DNA of 64,000 nt from Synergistaceae bacterium DZ-S4. GTDB lineage: Bacteria > Synergistota > Synergistia > Synergistales > Synergistaceae. Positions 1 to 9,411 of this stretch are shown here, piece after piece (the first letter of the stretch is position 1; each line of letters opens with the position of its first letter). Under the pieces are notes generated by a model that did no database searches, had not been told where the DNA came from, and saw only the letters and a list, made by a program, of their open reading frames with translations. The stretch is from contig JAPCWD010000001.1 of assembly GCA_025943965.1 (NCBI GenBank), positions 1 to 64,000 of the forward strand, read 5' to 3'. The translations under genes and the position numbers were made by a program.

Positions 1-336
1 TGATTTGTCGCTATTTCAATTATACCACATAAGGGGCTTTCCTCTTGTTTTTATCGCGTGATCCTATATGTAGTTTTCAAGGTCCAAATCTCGCTTCTCA
101 TCTATTCTTGAGGTGGGAAAGTTGAGTTAATAACCTTTATCAAAGAGCATTAACTATTTAAAATTTATTGAGTAACTCTTTGCTTCGATCCATAGAATAT
201 CATTACGAAGGAGGCATATTGCGCCAGGTAAAGATAACATATGATCAATATCTGGTAATTGGCGGCAGTCCGGCTGAGGAACGTCTCTTTTTATCCTGCA
301 TGCATCTGCAGGAGATATTTAATTGGAGGGATCAAG
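1..336. other. Non-coding leader region upstream of yfcC-like gene
   Basis: No convincing gene is visible here. The stretch is AT-rich and ends in a good Shine-Dalgarno (GGAGGG, 325-330) that sets the start of the next gene at 337. A weak inverted repeat (CCAG...AGATA / TATCTGG, about 222-274) lies in the probable leader. I see no strong promoter match. Confidence 0.5.
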
Positions 337-2079
337 ATGTTTTTTAAAAAAGACAGCGGGCTTAAAAGCGGCAACGAACTGACAAAAATGCGCACTCCAC
401 ATACTTATGCGATCATCTTTTTTGTAGTGCTTTTCTGCTGGATGCTGACATTCATAGTTCCGGCAGGAAGGTTCACCGTCCATGACATCCAGTACAAGGG
501 AGCCGCGGGTGAGACAAAGACACGCACGGTCCTGATGCCGGAGACTTTCAGGTACAGCTACAACCTTAACACTGAAAATCTCTCGGCAGAACTGAAAAAG
601 CTTGCAGATAATGCAGATGCCGCAAAAGAGGCCGGCATCGATCAGGCAGCGCTTCAGGAGTTTGTCACAACCGATCCTGCAAAATGGAGCCAGTCTGACC
701 TGAGTGATCTTGGCCTTAACGACGACGCACTCTACAAACTTTATGGAACTTCTATTTATGACACAAGCAAAAAGCTCCACAAGACTGCAAAAATTTGGGG
801 CACGGATGATTTTTACGGATTCGGATTCCTTAACTACATATTTGAAGGACTTGTCACCGGAAGCAAGTATGGATCGGCTGTCGGGATCGTCGCGCTTATC
901 CTTGTGGTTGGCGGTGCTTTCGGCATCATTATGAAGACCGGGGCTGTAGAGTCCGGAATTTATGCTTTCATCAGAAAGACAAAGGGCCTTGAGAGGCTGG
1001 CCCTGCCTCTTCTTTTCTTCCTTTTCTCGCTCGGCGGAGCTACATTCGGCATGTCAGAGGAAGTTATTCCATTCGCCATGATCATGGTCCCCTTTGTCAT
1101 AGCACTTGGCTATGACTCCATCGTAGCTGTAACTGTGACGTTTGTGGCATCGCAGGTAGGAAATGCCGTTTCCTGGATGAGCCCCTTCAGCGTGGCGATC
1201 GCGCAGGGTATCGCTGACATACCTGTACTATCCGGAGCAAAGTTCAGGCTCATACTCTGGTGCATAGTGACGGCGCTTTCCGCAGGCTACATGATGCTAT
1301 ATGCGGAGAAAATAAGGAAGGACCCAAAACTCTCCGTCGTTTACAATTCTGACAGTTATTTCAGAGACAAGATAGAAAAGACGACGGAAGAGGAGATGCG
1401 CTTCACTCTGGGGCACAAGCTCATTCTCCTTGAAATGCTTGCAGTGCTGATTTGGATAATCTGGGGGGTCACTCAAAAGGAATACTACATCCCCGAGATA
1501 GCTTCTCAGTTCTTCGTGATGGGACTTGCAGCAGGCGTAACCGCAGTAATCTTCAAACTTAACAACATGGGAATAAATGAAATGGCATCAGCCTTCCAGG
1601 GCGGGGTGGCCGACCTTGCGGGAACCGCGGTGGTCGTAGGAATGGCAAAAGGCATACTCCTCGTCCTCGGTGGTGCAGATGCGACTGTGGCCTCAGCTCT
1701 GAACACCATACTCTACAGCATAGGAAATCTCCTAAAAGGAGTCCCTGCTTTCGTTACAGCCTGGTGCATGTACATCTTCCAGAGCCTTTTCAACCTCGTG
1801 GTCACATCAAACTCGGGACAGGCAGCGCTTACAATGCCGATCATGGCGCCGCTTTCGGATGTCGTGGGTGTCTCAAGACAGATAGCGGTACTTGCCTATC
1901 AGATGGGAGCAGGATTTGTCGACGCTTTTACTCCTGTATCCGCAAGCCTTATCGGTGTTCTCGGAGTCGCGCGCATAGACTGGTCGACCTGGGCAAAATT
2001 CCAGATCAAGATGCAGGGATTCTTCTTCCTTATGGGTACAGTGGCGATAATCATCGCAATTGCCATCAATTTCCAATGA
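337..2079 (+). CDS. YfcC/ArcD-like anaerobic carrier, membrane protein
   Basis: This is a 580-residue polytopic inner-membrane carrier of the YfcC family, in the anaerobic C4-dicarboxylate/basic amino acid carrier group. Seen: the family-typical start with TPHTYAII at 20-27 and a first membrane helix ending in PAGRF (42-46), then about ten further hydrophobic segments with Gly/Ser-rich loops. A hydrophilic insert of about 120 residues (47-165) follows helix 1 and looks longer than usual for the family. An upstream in-frame start at 259 is possible, but ATG 337 has GGAGGG seven bases before it and begins just before the conserved part. The isoaspartyl dipeptidase gene follows within 40 bases, so import of an aspartate-containing peptide or an amino acid is a reasonable inference. 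Substrate is unknown. Confidence 0.85.
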   Translation: MFFKKDSGLKSGNELTKMRTPHTYAIIFFVVLFCWMLTFIVPAGRFTVHDIQYKGAAGETKTRTVLMPETFRYSYNLNTENLSAELKKLADNADAAKEAGIDQAALQEFVTTDPAKWSQSDLSDLGLNDDALYKLYGTSIYDTSKKLHKTAKIWGTDDFYGFGFLNYIFEGLVTGSKYGSAVGIVALILVVGGAFGIIMKTGAVESGIYAFIRKTKGLERLALPLLFFLFSLGGATFGMSEEVIPFAMIMVPFVIALGYDSIVAVTVTFVASQVGNAVSWMSPFSVAIAQGIADIPVLSGAKFRLILWCIVTALSAGYMMLYAEKIRKDPKLSVVYNSDSYFRDKIEKTTEEEMRFTLGHKLILLEMLAVLIWIIWGVTQKEYYIPEIASQFFVMGLAAGVTAVIFKLNNMGINEMASAFQGGVADLAGTAVVVGMAKGILLVLGGADATVASALNTILYSIGNLLKGVPAFVTAWCMYIFQSLFNLVVTSNSGQAALTMPIMAPLSDVVGVSRQIAVLAYQMGAGFVDAFTPVSASLIGVLGVARIDWSTWAKFQIKMQGFFFLMGTVAIIIAIAINFQ

Positions 2080-2116
2080 TCGGAATATGTAAAGGATCTC
2101 GGGGGTGAGTGTCGAA

Positions 2117-3307
2117 ATGATCACGATAATCAGAAACGCAGAAGTTTACGCCCCGGAGTATCTGGGCAAAAAGGACGTTCTGCTGCTCGGAAGCAAGATA
2201 GCGGCAGTCGATGAACACGTCTCATTCAACATCAATGGCCCGGTGGAAGTTTCAGAGATAGATGCCGGAGGGAAAGCGCTTATCCCGGGATTCATAGATT
2301 CGCACTCCCATATTCAGGGAGGCGGCGGAGAGGGCGGTTTTTCTACCAGGACACCTGAAGCAGTCCTCACCGATTTCACAACAGCGGGCGTAACGACCGT
2401 AGTCGGCTGCCTCGGAACTGACGGAACAGCAAGGGACATGGTCTCCCTGCTTGCAAAGGCAAGAGGGCTGGAAGAGGAAGGCATCACAACATACATATAC
2501 ACCGGCTCATACAGGATCCCTGTAAAAACCATAACCGGAGAGATCATGAAGGACATAATGGTCATCGACAAGGTCATCGGCATCGGAGAGATAGCGATAT
2601 CGGACCATCGCTCTTCTCAGCCTGCTTTTGAAGAGTTCGTCAGGGCCGTCTCGGATGCGCGTGTCGGAGGAATGCTTTCCGGCAAAGCAGGCATAATCAA
2701 CGTCCATCTCGGGGACGGCAGAAGAAAGATCGACCTGATCAAGAGAGCGGTTAAAGAGACAGAGATACCGCTGGCACAGTTTTTGCCGACCCACATCAAC
2801 CGGAATCAGGAGCTCTTCGAAGAATGCGTGGCCTATGCCAAAGAAGGGGGCTACATCGATTTTACCGGGAGCGATGATCCTGACTTCTGGGAAAAAACCG
2901 ACGGGGAGGTCCGCTTCAGCAAAGGGTTAAAGAGATTGCTGGATGAGGGAGTCGGTCCGGATAATTTTACGATTTCGTCCGACGGTCAGGGCAGCCTTCC
3001 TATCTTCAACGAGAAAAAGGAGTACGTAGGGCTGGGAGTAGGCAAGTCGAGCTGCCTGATCAAAGCGATCAAAGAGTGCATTTTCAGAGAGAATATTCCT
3101 CTGGAGACGGCGATCAGGGCATTGACCTGCAATCCTGCCAAGATCCTGAAACTTAAGACAAAGGGAAGGATCATGGCCGGCATGGATGCCGATCTCTGTC
3201 TCCTTGACAGCAGCATCGACATCGACACTGTGATCGCCAAAGGCAAAGTTATGGTAAGCGGCAAAAAACCTCTGGTTTTCGGGACATTTGAAAAAGTAAG
3301 CAATTAG
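2117..3307 (+). CDS. iadA: Isoaspartyl dipeptidase (beta-aspartyl peptidase)
   Basis: Amidohydrolase-superfamily zinc peptidase of 396 residues that cleaves beta-aspartyl (isoaspartyl) dipeptides arising from protein damage or supplied as food. Seen: the opening RNAEVYAPEYLGKKD typical of IadA, the metal-binding DSHSHIQGG segment near residue 60, and SSDGQGSLP near 295, which carries the catalytic-site aspartate. The C-terminal IMAGMDADLCLLD is the usual beta-sandwich return. GTG at 2105 is an alternative start; ATG 2117 is preferred because GGGGGTGAG ends seven bases before it and the protein then begins at the family position. It is probably co-transcribed with the carrier upstream. Confidence 0.92.
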   Translation: MITIIRNAEVYAPEYLGKKDVLLLGSKIAAVDEHVSFNINGPVEVSEIDAGGKALIPGFIDSHSHIQGGGGEGGFSTRTPEAVLTDFTTAGVTTVVGCLGTDGTARDMVSLLAKARGLEEEGITTYIYTGSYRIPVKTITGEIMKDIMVIDKVIGIGEIAISDHRSSQPAFEEFVRAVSDARVGGMLSGKAGIINVHLGDGRRKIDLIKRAVKETEIPLAQFLPTHINRNQELFEECVAYAKEGGYIDFTGSDDPDFWEKTDGEVRFSKGLKRLLDEGVGPDNFTISSDGQGSLPIFNEKKEYVGLGVGKSSCLIKAIKECIFRENIPLETAIRALTCNPAKILKLKTKGRIMAGMDADLCLLDSSIDIDTVIAKGKVMVSGKKPLVFGTFEKVSN

Positions 3308-3357
3308 TCTCCTGACACGATCAGCTATCCAACATCATAAGGACGGCTTAGCAAGAG

Positions 3358-3400
3358 AGAAAGAGGCGAGGGGAGAGACAGATGCTCCTCGTCTCTTTCT
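3358..3400 (+). terminator. Stem-loop after iadA
   Basis: A 14-base arm (3358-3371) pairs almost perfectly with 3387-3400, with a loop of about 15 bases. There is no clear T-run, so termination efficiency is uncertain. Confidence 0.4.
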
Positions 3401-3434
3401 ACAATATCTGCACAGGCATCAAATTCATCTCCAA

Positions 3435-3611
3435 CTAGTCTCCGAAGACATTGATAAGTCTGCCTGACCACATAAGCAATTTTTCTGACAGTTCCCTGAA
3501 TGGATCTTTATCAATTGCGGGTCCATCAAAAAGGGATATAGACTCAGTAAGTTGCTTCTCTTCTTCAGGCAGCAGAGTGATCAGGTCTGATTTTTTTGGT
3601 ATTAATAGACC
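3435..3611 (-). pseudogene. Possible gene remnant (about 58 codons), function unknown
   Basis: Reading the minus strand from 3611 down to a TAG at 3435-3437 gives an uninterrupted, protein-like segment rich in charged residues. It contains LLPEEEKQL, DKDPFRELSEKLL and a C-terminal GRLINVFGD. It has no ATG, GTG or TTG start before the body, and a TAA lies directly upstream in frame. That pattern fits the surviving C-terminal end of a decayed gene. I do not recognise the family. Confidence 0.25.
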
Positions 3612-3667
3612 TTACATTCCTAAGATGCGCGTATAATAGAAAAAGCTCTTTCACAGGAGGAATTTTA

Positions 3668-4264
3668 ATGTCAAAATGCCGAAATTCAAAATTAATTACC
3701 GTGATCCTGCTAACAGCTTCCATTCTATTTACAGGTAACGCATTAGCGGCTGTTAATAAAACTTTCACCATATCAAAGAAGATCGAAATCTCTGACAAAC
3801 GCATCCTTACTTTGACATTTAAAGGTTTGATTTTCGGTGAAACAGCCACGGGCGGATACAGGAATATTGAGGTGCATGAAGGAAACAAAAAGCATATCCA
3901 GACTATAAACATTGCGGAGGTAAACTCTTTCGGCGATGAGACTACGACCTCTCCCGAACCGGGGACCGGGAGCGACATAATAATTGAGGACATGGACTTT
4001 GACGGGATAAACGACTTCAGGATCATTGCGATGCTTCCTCCCGGGCCCAACATTCCCTACATCTGCTTCCTTTGGGACAAAAAATCGGGAAAGTTCGTCC
4101 ACGCGGAATTCCTTGACGACATAACTTCGCCTGAGTTCGACAGCAAAACGAAGACCGTTACCTCAAGCAGCAGAGAAAGTGCAAACAAGTACAGGAAAGA
4201 TGTCTACAAATATTCCGGCGGCAAGCTGGTCCTTGTGAAATCAGTCGTCAAGACGTATCAGTAA
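3668..4264 (+). CDS. Secreted hypothetical protein (XAC2610-like)
   Basis: A 198-residue exported protein. Seen: a clean signal peptide (basic SKCRNSK, hydrophobic LITVILLTASILF, cleavage after GNALA near 27) and a beta-rich body. The acidic repeat-like segment IIEDMDFDGINDFRII (about 105-120) resembles the Ca-binding D-x-D-x-D turn of FG-GAP/VCBS-type proteins and matches what is known of XAC2610-like proteins. The start at 3668 has AGGAGG eight bases upstream; the frame stays open to 3596, but without a ribosome site. Function unknown; periplasmic or outer-surface location inferred. Confidence 0.7.
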   Translation: MSKCRNSKLITVILLTASILFTGNALAAVNKTFTISKKIEISDKRILTLTFKGLIFGETATGGYRNIEVHEGNKKHIQTINIAEVNSFGDETTTSPEPGTGSDIIIEDMDFDGINDFRIIAMLPPGPNIPYICFLWDKKSGKFVHAEFLDDITSPEFDSKTKTVTSSSRESANKYRKDVYKYSGGKLVLVKSVVKTYQ

Positions 4265-4327
4265 AAATATCCCGCCGTAAGACAGATGGCCTGAAAATGC
4301 TGAAGAAAATCAAAGGGAGCTGTGATC

Positions 4328-4996
4328 ATGAGACCGGAAATCAAAAATGAACTCGATGAAAGAGCGAACGGCTGCCGTATAGGCCTTCTGGCCGTTACCA
4401 ACGTTACGAATCCAAAAACAAGCGAGGCGCTGGAAAAGGCGAAATCTTTGCTTGAAGAGGAGCTAAGAGGGAAATACGCCCAAATAGAGAGGCAGGAACT
4501 CAGATCCCTCCACCCTATGTCCGTTTACGTCTCATATTATAAAAAATTCGGATATACATACCACGTTCTCCAGCAGGTCGAGTCCGTCGCAAAAGGGAAG
4601 AAGTCCATGAGCGTCTCAGGGCTCGTAAATTCAATGTTTATGGCTGAAATGAAAAACATGATCCTGACAGCGGGGCACGACCTCGCAAAGATCAGCGGAG
4701 CTGTTTCACTCAAAGTTGCAACAGGTCAAGAGTCTTACGTCTGCATGAACGGAAGGGAGACAAAGACGATCCAGGGCGATATCATGATCACTGACGATGA
4801 GTCCGTTCTCTCGAGCATTTTGCGGGGACCTGACGGCAGGACCTCGATAGACGAGGAAACGGAGCAGGTTTTGTACACGATATACGCCCCGACAGGGATA
4901 GATGAGAAAGAAATCATTTCTCATATGGATGATATCGAGTCTTACGTGCGCCTCTTCTCTCCCGGATCAAATCTTGAGCTTAAAACTGTGATATGA
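4328..4996 (+). CDS. B3/B4 tRNA-binding domain protein
   Basis: A 222-residue stand-alone protein related to the B3/B4 (editing) domain of phenylalanyl-tRNA synthetase beta chain (COG3382 type). Seen: the conserved central block HPMSVYVSYYKKFGYTYHVLQQVESVAKGKK followed by VSGLVNSMFMAEMKNMILTAGHD, and a C-terminal 'YTIYAPTGID' region, all in the family order. Such proteins are thought to act on mischarged aminoacyl-tRNA or free aminoacyl esters, but this has not been shown for most of them. ATG 4328 is used because GGGAG lies eight bases upstream; GTG 4322 would leave only two. Confidence 0.75.
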   Translation: MRPEIKNELDERANGCRIGLLAVTNVTNPKTSEALEKAKSLLEEELRGKYAQIERQELRSLHPMSVYVSYYKKFGYTYHVLQQVESVAKGKKSMSVSGLVNSMFMAEMKNMILTAGHDLAKISGAVSLKVATGQESYVCMNGRETKTIQGDIMITDDESVLSSILRGPDGRTSIDEETEQVLYTIYAPTGIDEKEIISHMDDIESYVRLFSPGSNLELKTVI

Positions 4997-5003
4997 TCCA
5001 TTT

Positions 5004-5543
5004 TTAATTATCGGATGACCGGTCTTTCCACTGCTCAAACATTACAGTTTCACTTATGCCCTTTCTTTCTCTGCTGTGCCGGTCAGGACTGAGGAATCCG
5101 TCTGAGGGATACCCAAGCAGCAAAAGAGCGGTAGGCTCAATGTATTCGGGTATCCCGAATTCTTTTCTTATTATGACCGGATCAAAGAGTCCCACCATGA
5201 CGCTTCCGATGTTGAGCTCCCTTGCTGCCAGCATCATATGATCACATATGATCCCGATATCAAGATCCCCCGAACATTTTCCGTCAAAGGGACGGATCAG
5301 CTGATCGCTTTTATCCTGACAGACTATCAGGACACAGGGAGAGCCGAAGGCCTTGTATGCCTTCTCTACCTTCCTGATATTTTCAGGCTTTTCGACAACT
5401 ATGATCCGCTGCGGCTGCCTGTTGCATGCGCTTGGGGCGACACGTCCCGCCTCCAATATCTTATTGAGCGCATCTTTTTCTATCTTTTTGTCTCTAAATC
5501 CGCGAGTAGTGCATCTGTTTTTTGCAAGCGTCAAAAAATCCAT
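5004..5543 (-). CDS. Nitroreductase family protein
   Basis: FMN-dependent NAD(P)H oxidoreductase fold, 179 residues, the short form of the family. Seen: RCTTRGFRDKKIEKDALNKILEAGRVAPSACNRQPQ at 10-45, where the R-S/T-R-F and PSACNxQP blocks bind FMN, and the distal LLLLGYPSDGF, typical of the dimer interface. It is convergent with the B3/B4 protein (7 bases between the stops). The electron acceptor is unknown. Many such enzymes in anaerobes reduce nitro-compounds, enones or dehydro-amino acids only incidentally. Confidence 0.85.
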   Translation of the reverse strand: MDFLTLAKNRCTTRGFRDKKIEKDALNKILEAGRVAPSACNRQPQRIIVVEKPENIRKVEKAYKAFGSPCVLIVCQDKSDQLIRPFDGKCSGDLDIGIICDHMMLAARELNIGSVMVGLFDPVIIRKEFGIPEYIEPTALLLLGYPSDGFLSPDRHSRERKGISETVMFEQWKDRSSDN

Positions 5544-5783
5544 TCTATTCTCACCTTATCCTTTTATCCTTTATCCGAGACCTTTATTCAGACTGTTATT
5601 TATACATTTTACACCCGTGAAGATAGCCGGAAGCATGGGGGTTGACTGCTCCGGATCAGTTTCTGTGAAAAGCTTGTAAGGGCAGAGCAATAAACTAAAA
5701 TAAGAGACGGCAATATCGTACAAGAAGATCGTTCCGATTTCATATAAAGTGACCTCAGTCTTTTTTGAAGAGAGGAAAATGAA

Positions 5784-6602
5784 ATGCAACAGGAAACAAG
5801 AACAGTAAAGTATGACCCTGAACTGAAGGTAGAAGCTTATTCTTTCATGGGCATAATGCAAAAATTTCCCAACCACTTTCATGACTATTACGTTATCGGC
5901 TTCATTGAAAGCGGAGAACGCTCCCTGTCGTGCAAAAACAGGGAATACATAGTGGAACCGGGAGATCTTCTGCTTTTTAATCCCCGGGACAATCACACCT
6001 GTGAGCAGACAGACGGGAAGACCCTCGACTACCGCTGCATCAATGTCCCTCCTGAGACAATGTGCAAGGCGGCTTTCGAAATCACGGGGAAAGAATATCT
6101 CCCATCCTTTTCGCCCACTGTAGTCTTCCGCAGTGATCAAGTTCCTTTGCTTCGTGAACTTCACAAGATAATAATGGAAGAAGAAAGGGATTTCAGAAAG
6201 GAAGAGATTTTTTTCTTTCTTCTCGAGCAGCTGATCGAGGAGCACAGTGAGAAAGAAACGGAAAGACCGTGCCCTGAAGAGAGCAGGGAAATAGGCATCA
6301 TTTGCAGCCATCTTGAAAGAAATTACATGAAAAATATCACACTGGACGAGCTGAGCGAACTGACAGGCTTGAGCAAGTATTACCTTCTGCGGTCGTTCAC
6401 AAAACAAAGAGGTATTTCTCCATACCGTTATCTCGAGACCATTCGCATCGACAGGGCGAAAAAGCTGCTCGAAAATGGAGTTTTGCCCATAGAAGCGGCT
6501 TTGCAGACCGGATTTACCGACCAGAGCCACTTTACAAACTTTTTCAAGAAATTCATCGGACTGACACCAAGGCAATATATGAATATTTTCAAGGACCTGT
6601 AA
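5784..6602 (+). CDS. AraC-family regulator with N-terminal cupin
   Basis: A 272-residue transcription factor. Seen: an N-terminal AraC-type cupin (FHDYYVIGFIESGERSL, then VEPGDLLLFNPRDNHTCE, about 28-75) that would bind a small ligand. After it comes a two-helix-turn-helix DNA-binding domain at about 170-270, with LDELSELTGLSKYYLLRSFTKQRGISPYRYLETIRI and the second HTH ending in GFTDQSHFTNFFKKFIGLTPRQYM. The signature is complete. The DUF2000 gene lies 52 bases downstream and is the likely target. Ligand unknown. Confidence 0.88.
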   Translation: MQQETRTVKYDPELKVEAYSFMGIMQKFPNHFHDYYVIGFIESGERSLSCKNREYIVEPGDLLLFNPRDNHTCEQTDGKTLDYRCINVPPETMCKAAFEITGKEYLPSFSPTVVFRSDQVPLLRELHKIIMEEERDFRKEEIFFFLLEQLIEEHSEKETERPCPEESREIGIICSHLERNYMKNITLDELSELTGLSKYYLLRSFTKQRGISPYRYLETIRIDRAKKLLENGVLPIEAALQTGFTDQSHFTNFFKKFIGLTPRQYMNIFKDL

Positions 6603-6654
6603 CGTTAAGATCCTGGCATTCAAAGAGTTTTTTAAGAAAAGGGAGAATTAAAGA

Positions 6655-7077
6655 ATGAACGGCAATGTTGAAAAATGTGTAATGATAATAGATCCTGAGC
6701 TGCCGACAGGTGTAATTGCAAACACTACCGCTATCCTGGGCATGACACTTGGAAAACGCTTCCCTGAACAGGTCGGGAATGATGTCACAGACGCTTCTGA
6801 GAAAACTCATCTTGGAATAATCACTGTACCTGTCCCCATACTGAAGGGCAGCAGGGAAATGCTGAAAGAATTAAGAGAAAACCTATACAAGACTGAATTC
6901 AACGATCTGACAGTGGTCGATTTTTCTGATGTCGCACAAGGCTGCATCACGTACGACGAATATATTTCCAAGGCGGCAGAGATACCGGAAAAGGATCACG
7001 TCTACCTTGGATTAGCAATATGCGGAGACAGGAAAAAAGTCAACAAGCTCACAGGTTCCATGCCCCTTTTAAGATGA
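6655..7077 (+). CDS. DUF2000 family protein
   Basis: A 140-residue protein with the DUF2000 pattern: KCVMIIDPELPTGVIANTTAILGMTLGKRFPE at the start, a mid block GIITVPVPILKG, and a C-terminal YLGLAICGDRKKVNKLTGSMPLLR. The fold is known to resemble peptidyl-tRNA hydrolase 2, but function is not established. It follows the AraC-type regulator in the same direction and may be controlled by it. Confidence 0.78.
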   Translation: MNGNVEKCVMIIDPELPTGVIANTTAILGMTLGKRFPEQVGNDVTDASEKTHLGIITVPVPILKGSREMLKELRENLYKTEFNDLTVVDFSDVAQGCITYDEYISKAAEIPEKDHVYLGLAICGDRKKVNKLTGSMPLLR

Positions 7078-7138
7078 GCTTTTAAATAGAACCCGTGCTT
7101 AAAACGAAGAGGACTCAAATCGATGGATCGGACTTTTT

Positions 7139-7930
7139 TCATCTCCCGCAGCATTTCTTATACTTTTTGCCGCTTCCACACGGACAGGGGTCATTTCTGC
7201 CTACCTTATGGTTTTTATTGCGTACAAAAACCTTCCCCGAAAAGGGAATAAGGTTTGTCCTTTCGGATCGCTTGAATAACTCCTCGGGTGTGAAACCGTT
7301 GTTTTCATATATTCTGGTGTTGTTAAATACCTCTAATAAGACTTGAACAAAACTATTCAAATCATCAATTCCATCAAACACATAGTCTGATTCCGTGAAA
7401 TACTTTAAACACTCCACAGTATTGAAACCTTCATGTATCATTTCTTTGAGGTCGATCAGATCTCCATCAACACCCTCTAAGCCCTCTCCCCTTTCCATCA
7501 GGCGATTTTTTAGGATATACGCTTTCAGGTCAGCATAAGGTTTTAAAGGTTCGGTATAGTCGCCCGTTTCATATCGCAGAAACTCTTCTTTTTCGGGCAA
7601 ATAACGCGGTTTCCCATTTTGCCTTTGCCGAATCGAAGACACATTTTCTTCATAGTCCATAAAACGCGGCTGAAAGGCAGGTCCGGAAATTATGTCTTTA
7701 AAGACAGAATATTCTACGTCGTTTGTTTTTTCTAATCTCCGGAGTGCCAATACAGCTTCTTCGGGATCTGTCTTAACATCTTCATAATGATTGAAAACCT
7801 CGACAAATTCGTCAACGCTTATCACACCGTAAAGAAATACCGAAGCCGTAGCGTACCTGGACAGCAGCTCCTTGCGATCTCTTTTGATCCTCCTGGTCGT
7901 CCCTCCTGCGCTTGCCTGTTGTCTTTCCAT
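7139..7930 (-). CDS. SEC-C zinc-motif protein
   Basis: A protein of about 263 residues ending in a SEC-C metal-binding motif, [19 protein letters not shown], the same zinc knuckle found at the end of SecA and in YecA/YchJ-type proteins. The preceding region is helical and acidic with no recognised catalytic motif. Start: two ATGs lie in tandem (7933 and 7930); the GGGGGG run at 7937-7942 gives sensible spacing only to the second. The gene is downstream of, and same strand as, the AAA ATPase, 119 bases away. Role unknown; related proteins are thought to bind proteins or nucleic acids. Confidence 0.75.
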   Translation of the reverse strand: MERQQASAGGTTRRIKRDRKELLSRYATASVFLYGVISVDEFVEVFNHYEDVKTDPEEAVLALRRLEKTNDVEYSVFKDIISGPAFQPRFMDYEENVSSIRQRQNGKPRYLPEKEEFLRYETGDYTEPLKPYADLKAYILKNRLMERGEGLEGVDGDLIDLKEMIHEGFNTVECLKYFTESDYVFDGIDDLNSFVQVLLEVFNNTRIYENNGFTPEELFKRSERTNLIPFSGKVFVRNKNHKVGRNDPCPCGSGKKYKKCCGR

Positions 7931-8049
7931 CATGAGCCCCCCTAAAGACCTTTCTTTCCTCTCTGGTATTATTTAAAGTTATCCTGATTGCAAATTTATT
8001 GTTGATTTCGGCAACATTTAAGGTTTGAGTGAAACTGTCTTCCTTGTGC

Positions 8050-9390
8050 TCACAAAAGTTCTTTTGCAATTCCAATAAGACGATCTGCATGATCAGCCAT
8101 AAAGAGAGGAATGTTTAGCAGGTCGCCGTCAAATTTCAGGTTCTTTAGTGAGAGACGTACCCGTATGGATACTTTGTCTCCGTATTTTTCTTTGTATTGT
8201 TTCAGACTCCTGCTTTCCACATTATTCTCGGATTTTACTTCCACCGGAATGATCTCGTTATCTCTTTGTATGATGAAATCGACCTCATTGCGAGGATGGT
8301 CTGTTGCCCAATAACGGGGTACTGCCTCAAATTGATCCACAAATGACTGGAGGACATAGTTCTCACTGAGTGCTCCCTTGAACTCTGAGAAGAGCCTGCT
8401 GCCTTCGGCAAATGCTTTGGGCGACAAGAGAGAGAGTCGGCGGAGCAATCCGACATCCCCCATATAGATTTTAAAAGCTGAAAGATCGTCATATGCCATT
8501 ATCGGAAGCCCGGGTGCAGTGTTTCTGTAAACTTTGTAAATCAAGGCCGCATCGGAGAGCCATTGGATCGCATCTTCGTATTCCCTTGCCCTTGCACCTT
8601 CTTTGACAGCTTTATATATGAACTTTTTGTTTTCTCTGGAAAGTTGTGAAGGGATCGACTTCCATATCATTGATATTTTGGGGAAATCCTTAGGATCGGG
8701 ATGCTTTGCAAAATCACGTTCATATGACCCAAGTATGTTCGACAGAACAGATTCTATCAGATCCGTTTCACGTTCTTTGATCCATGAATAGACTGACTCA
8801 GGCATTCCTCCGGTAACAAAATACATTTTAAGCTTTTCGTAGAGCGGATTGAAAAAGGCATCCGGCAGCGGCTCTAAATTATCGAGCGATCCTAAATACT
8901 CAACGAGATTATTATCTCCGTCAGCCATAAGAAATTCAGTGAATGTCATTGGTCCGAGCTCCATGAATTCAACTTTGCCGACCGGAAATGAAACCGGCTT
9001 GGAAAGGGCTATTCCAAGCAGAGAACCCGCACAGGCAACATGGTACTCCGGCGCGTTTTCGCAAAAATATTTAAGTGCGGTCAGTGCATCCGGACATTCC
9101 TGGATCTCATCAAATATTACAAGCGTCGATCCTGGGTTGATCTTATACCCGCCGGCCATCATAAGGTTTTGCAGGATCCGGTCAACATCTTTGGTTTTTT
9201 CAAAGAACTGTTTATATTCACTGTGCTCTTCAAAATTAAAATAGGCGACATTTTCATAACTGCGCCTGCCCAATTCCTTCAAAGCCCACGTCTTACCTAC
9301 CTGTCTGGCACCTTTTAGTATCAATGGTTTTCTGTGGCTGCTCACTTTCCAAAGGTTGAGTCGACTCAAAATTTGACGTTCCATTGGCAT
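8050..9390 (-). CDS. AAA ATPase with C-terminal DUF4143 domain
   Basis: A 446-residue member of the AAA/DUF4143 ATPases. Seen: Walker A GARQVGKTW near residue 30, Walker B VIFDEIQECPDAL near 92, the family block PVGKVEFMELGPMTFTEFL near 133, and the C-terminal DUF4143 domain with NEVDFIIQRDNEIIPVEVKSEN (about 365-385). That last segment has the D...E-x-K arrangement of PD-(D/E)XK nuclease-fold domains. GTG 9393, ATG 9390 and ATG 9384 are all possible starts; AAGGTG upstream favours one of the ATGs. Such genes are scattered and often multiply present in anaerobe genomes; their function is unsettled. Two long palindromes lie directly upstream (9412-9541). Confidence 0.85.
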   Translation of the reverse strand: MPMERQILSRLNLWKVSSHRKPLILKGARQVGKTWALKELGRRSYENVAYFNFEEHSEYKQFFEKTKDVDRILQNLMMAGGYKINPGSTLVIFDEIQECPDALTALKYFCENAPEYHVACAGSLLGIALSKPVSFPVGKVEFMELGPMTFTEFLMADGDNNLVEYLGSLDNLEPLPDAFFNPLYEKLKMYFVTGGMPESVYSWIKERETDLIESVLSNILGSYERDFAKHPDPKDFPKISMIWKSIPSQLSRENKKFIYKAVKEGARAREYEDAIQWLSDAALIYKVYRNTAPGLPIMAYDDLSAFKIYMGDVGLLRRLSLLSPKAFAEGSRLFSEFKGALSENYVLQSFVDQFEAVPRYWATDHPRNEVDFIIQRDNEIIPVEVKSENNVESRSLKQYKEKYGDKVSIRVRLSLKNLKFDGDLLNIPLFMADHADRLIGIAKELL

Positions 9391-9411
9391 CACACCTTAT
9401 CACATAATTTC

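Noticed and set aside
5571-6623. 350-codon open frame on the minus strand
   Set aside because: Antisense to the well-supported AraC-type regulator, with no recognisable motif or start signal.
7812-8090. 92-codon frame spanning the gap between SEC-C and AAA genes
   Set aside because: It overlaps both genes in another frame and is rich in Arg/Lys/Gln without structure or signals.
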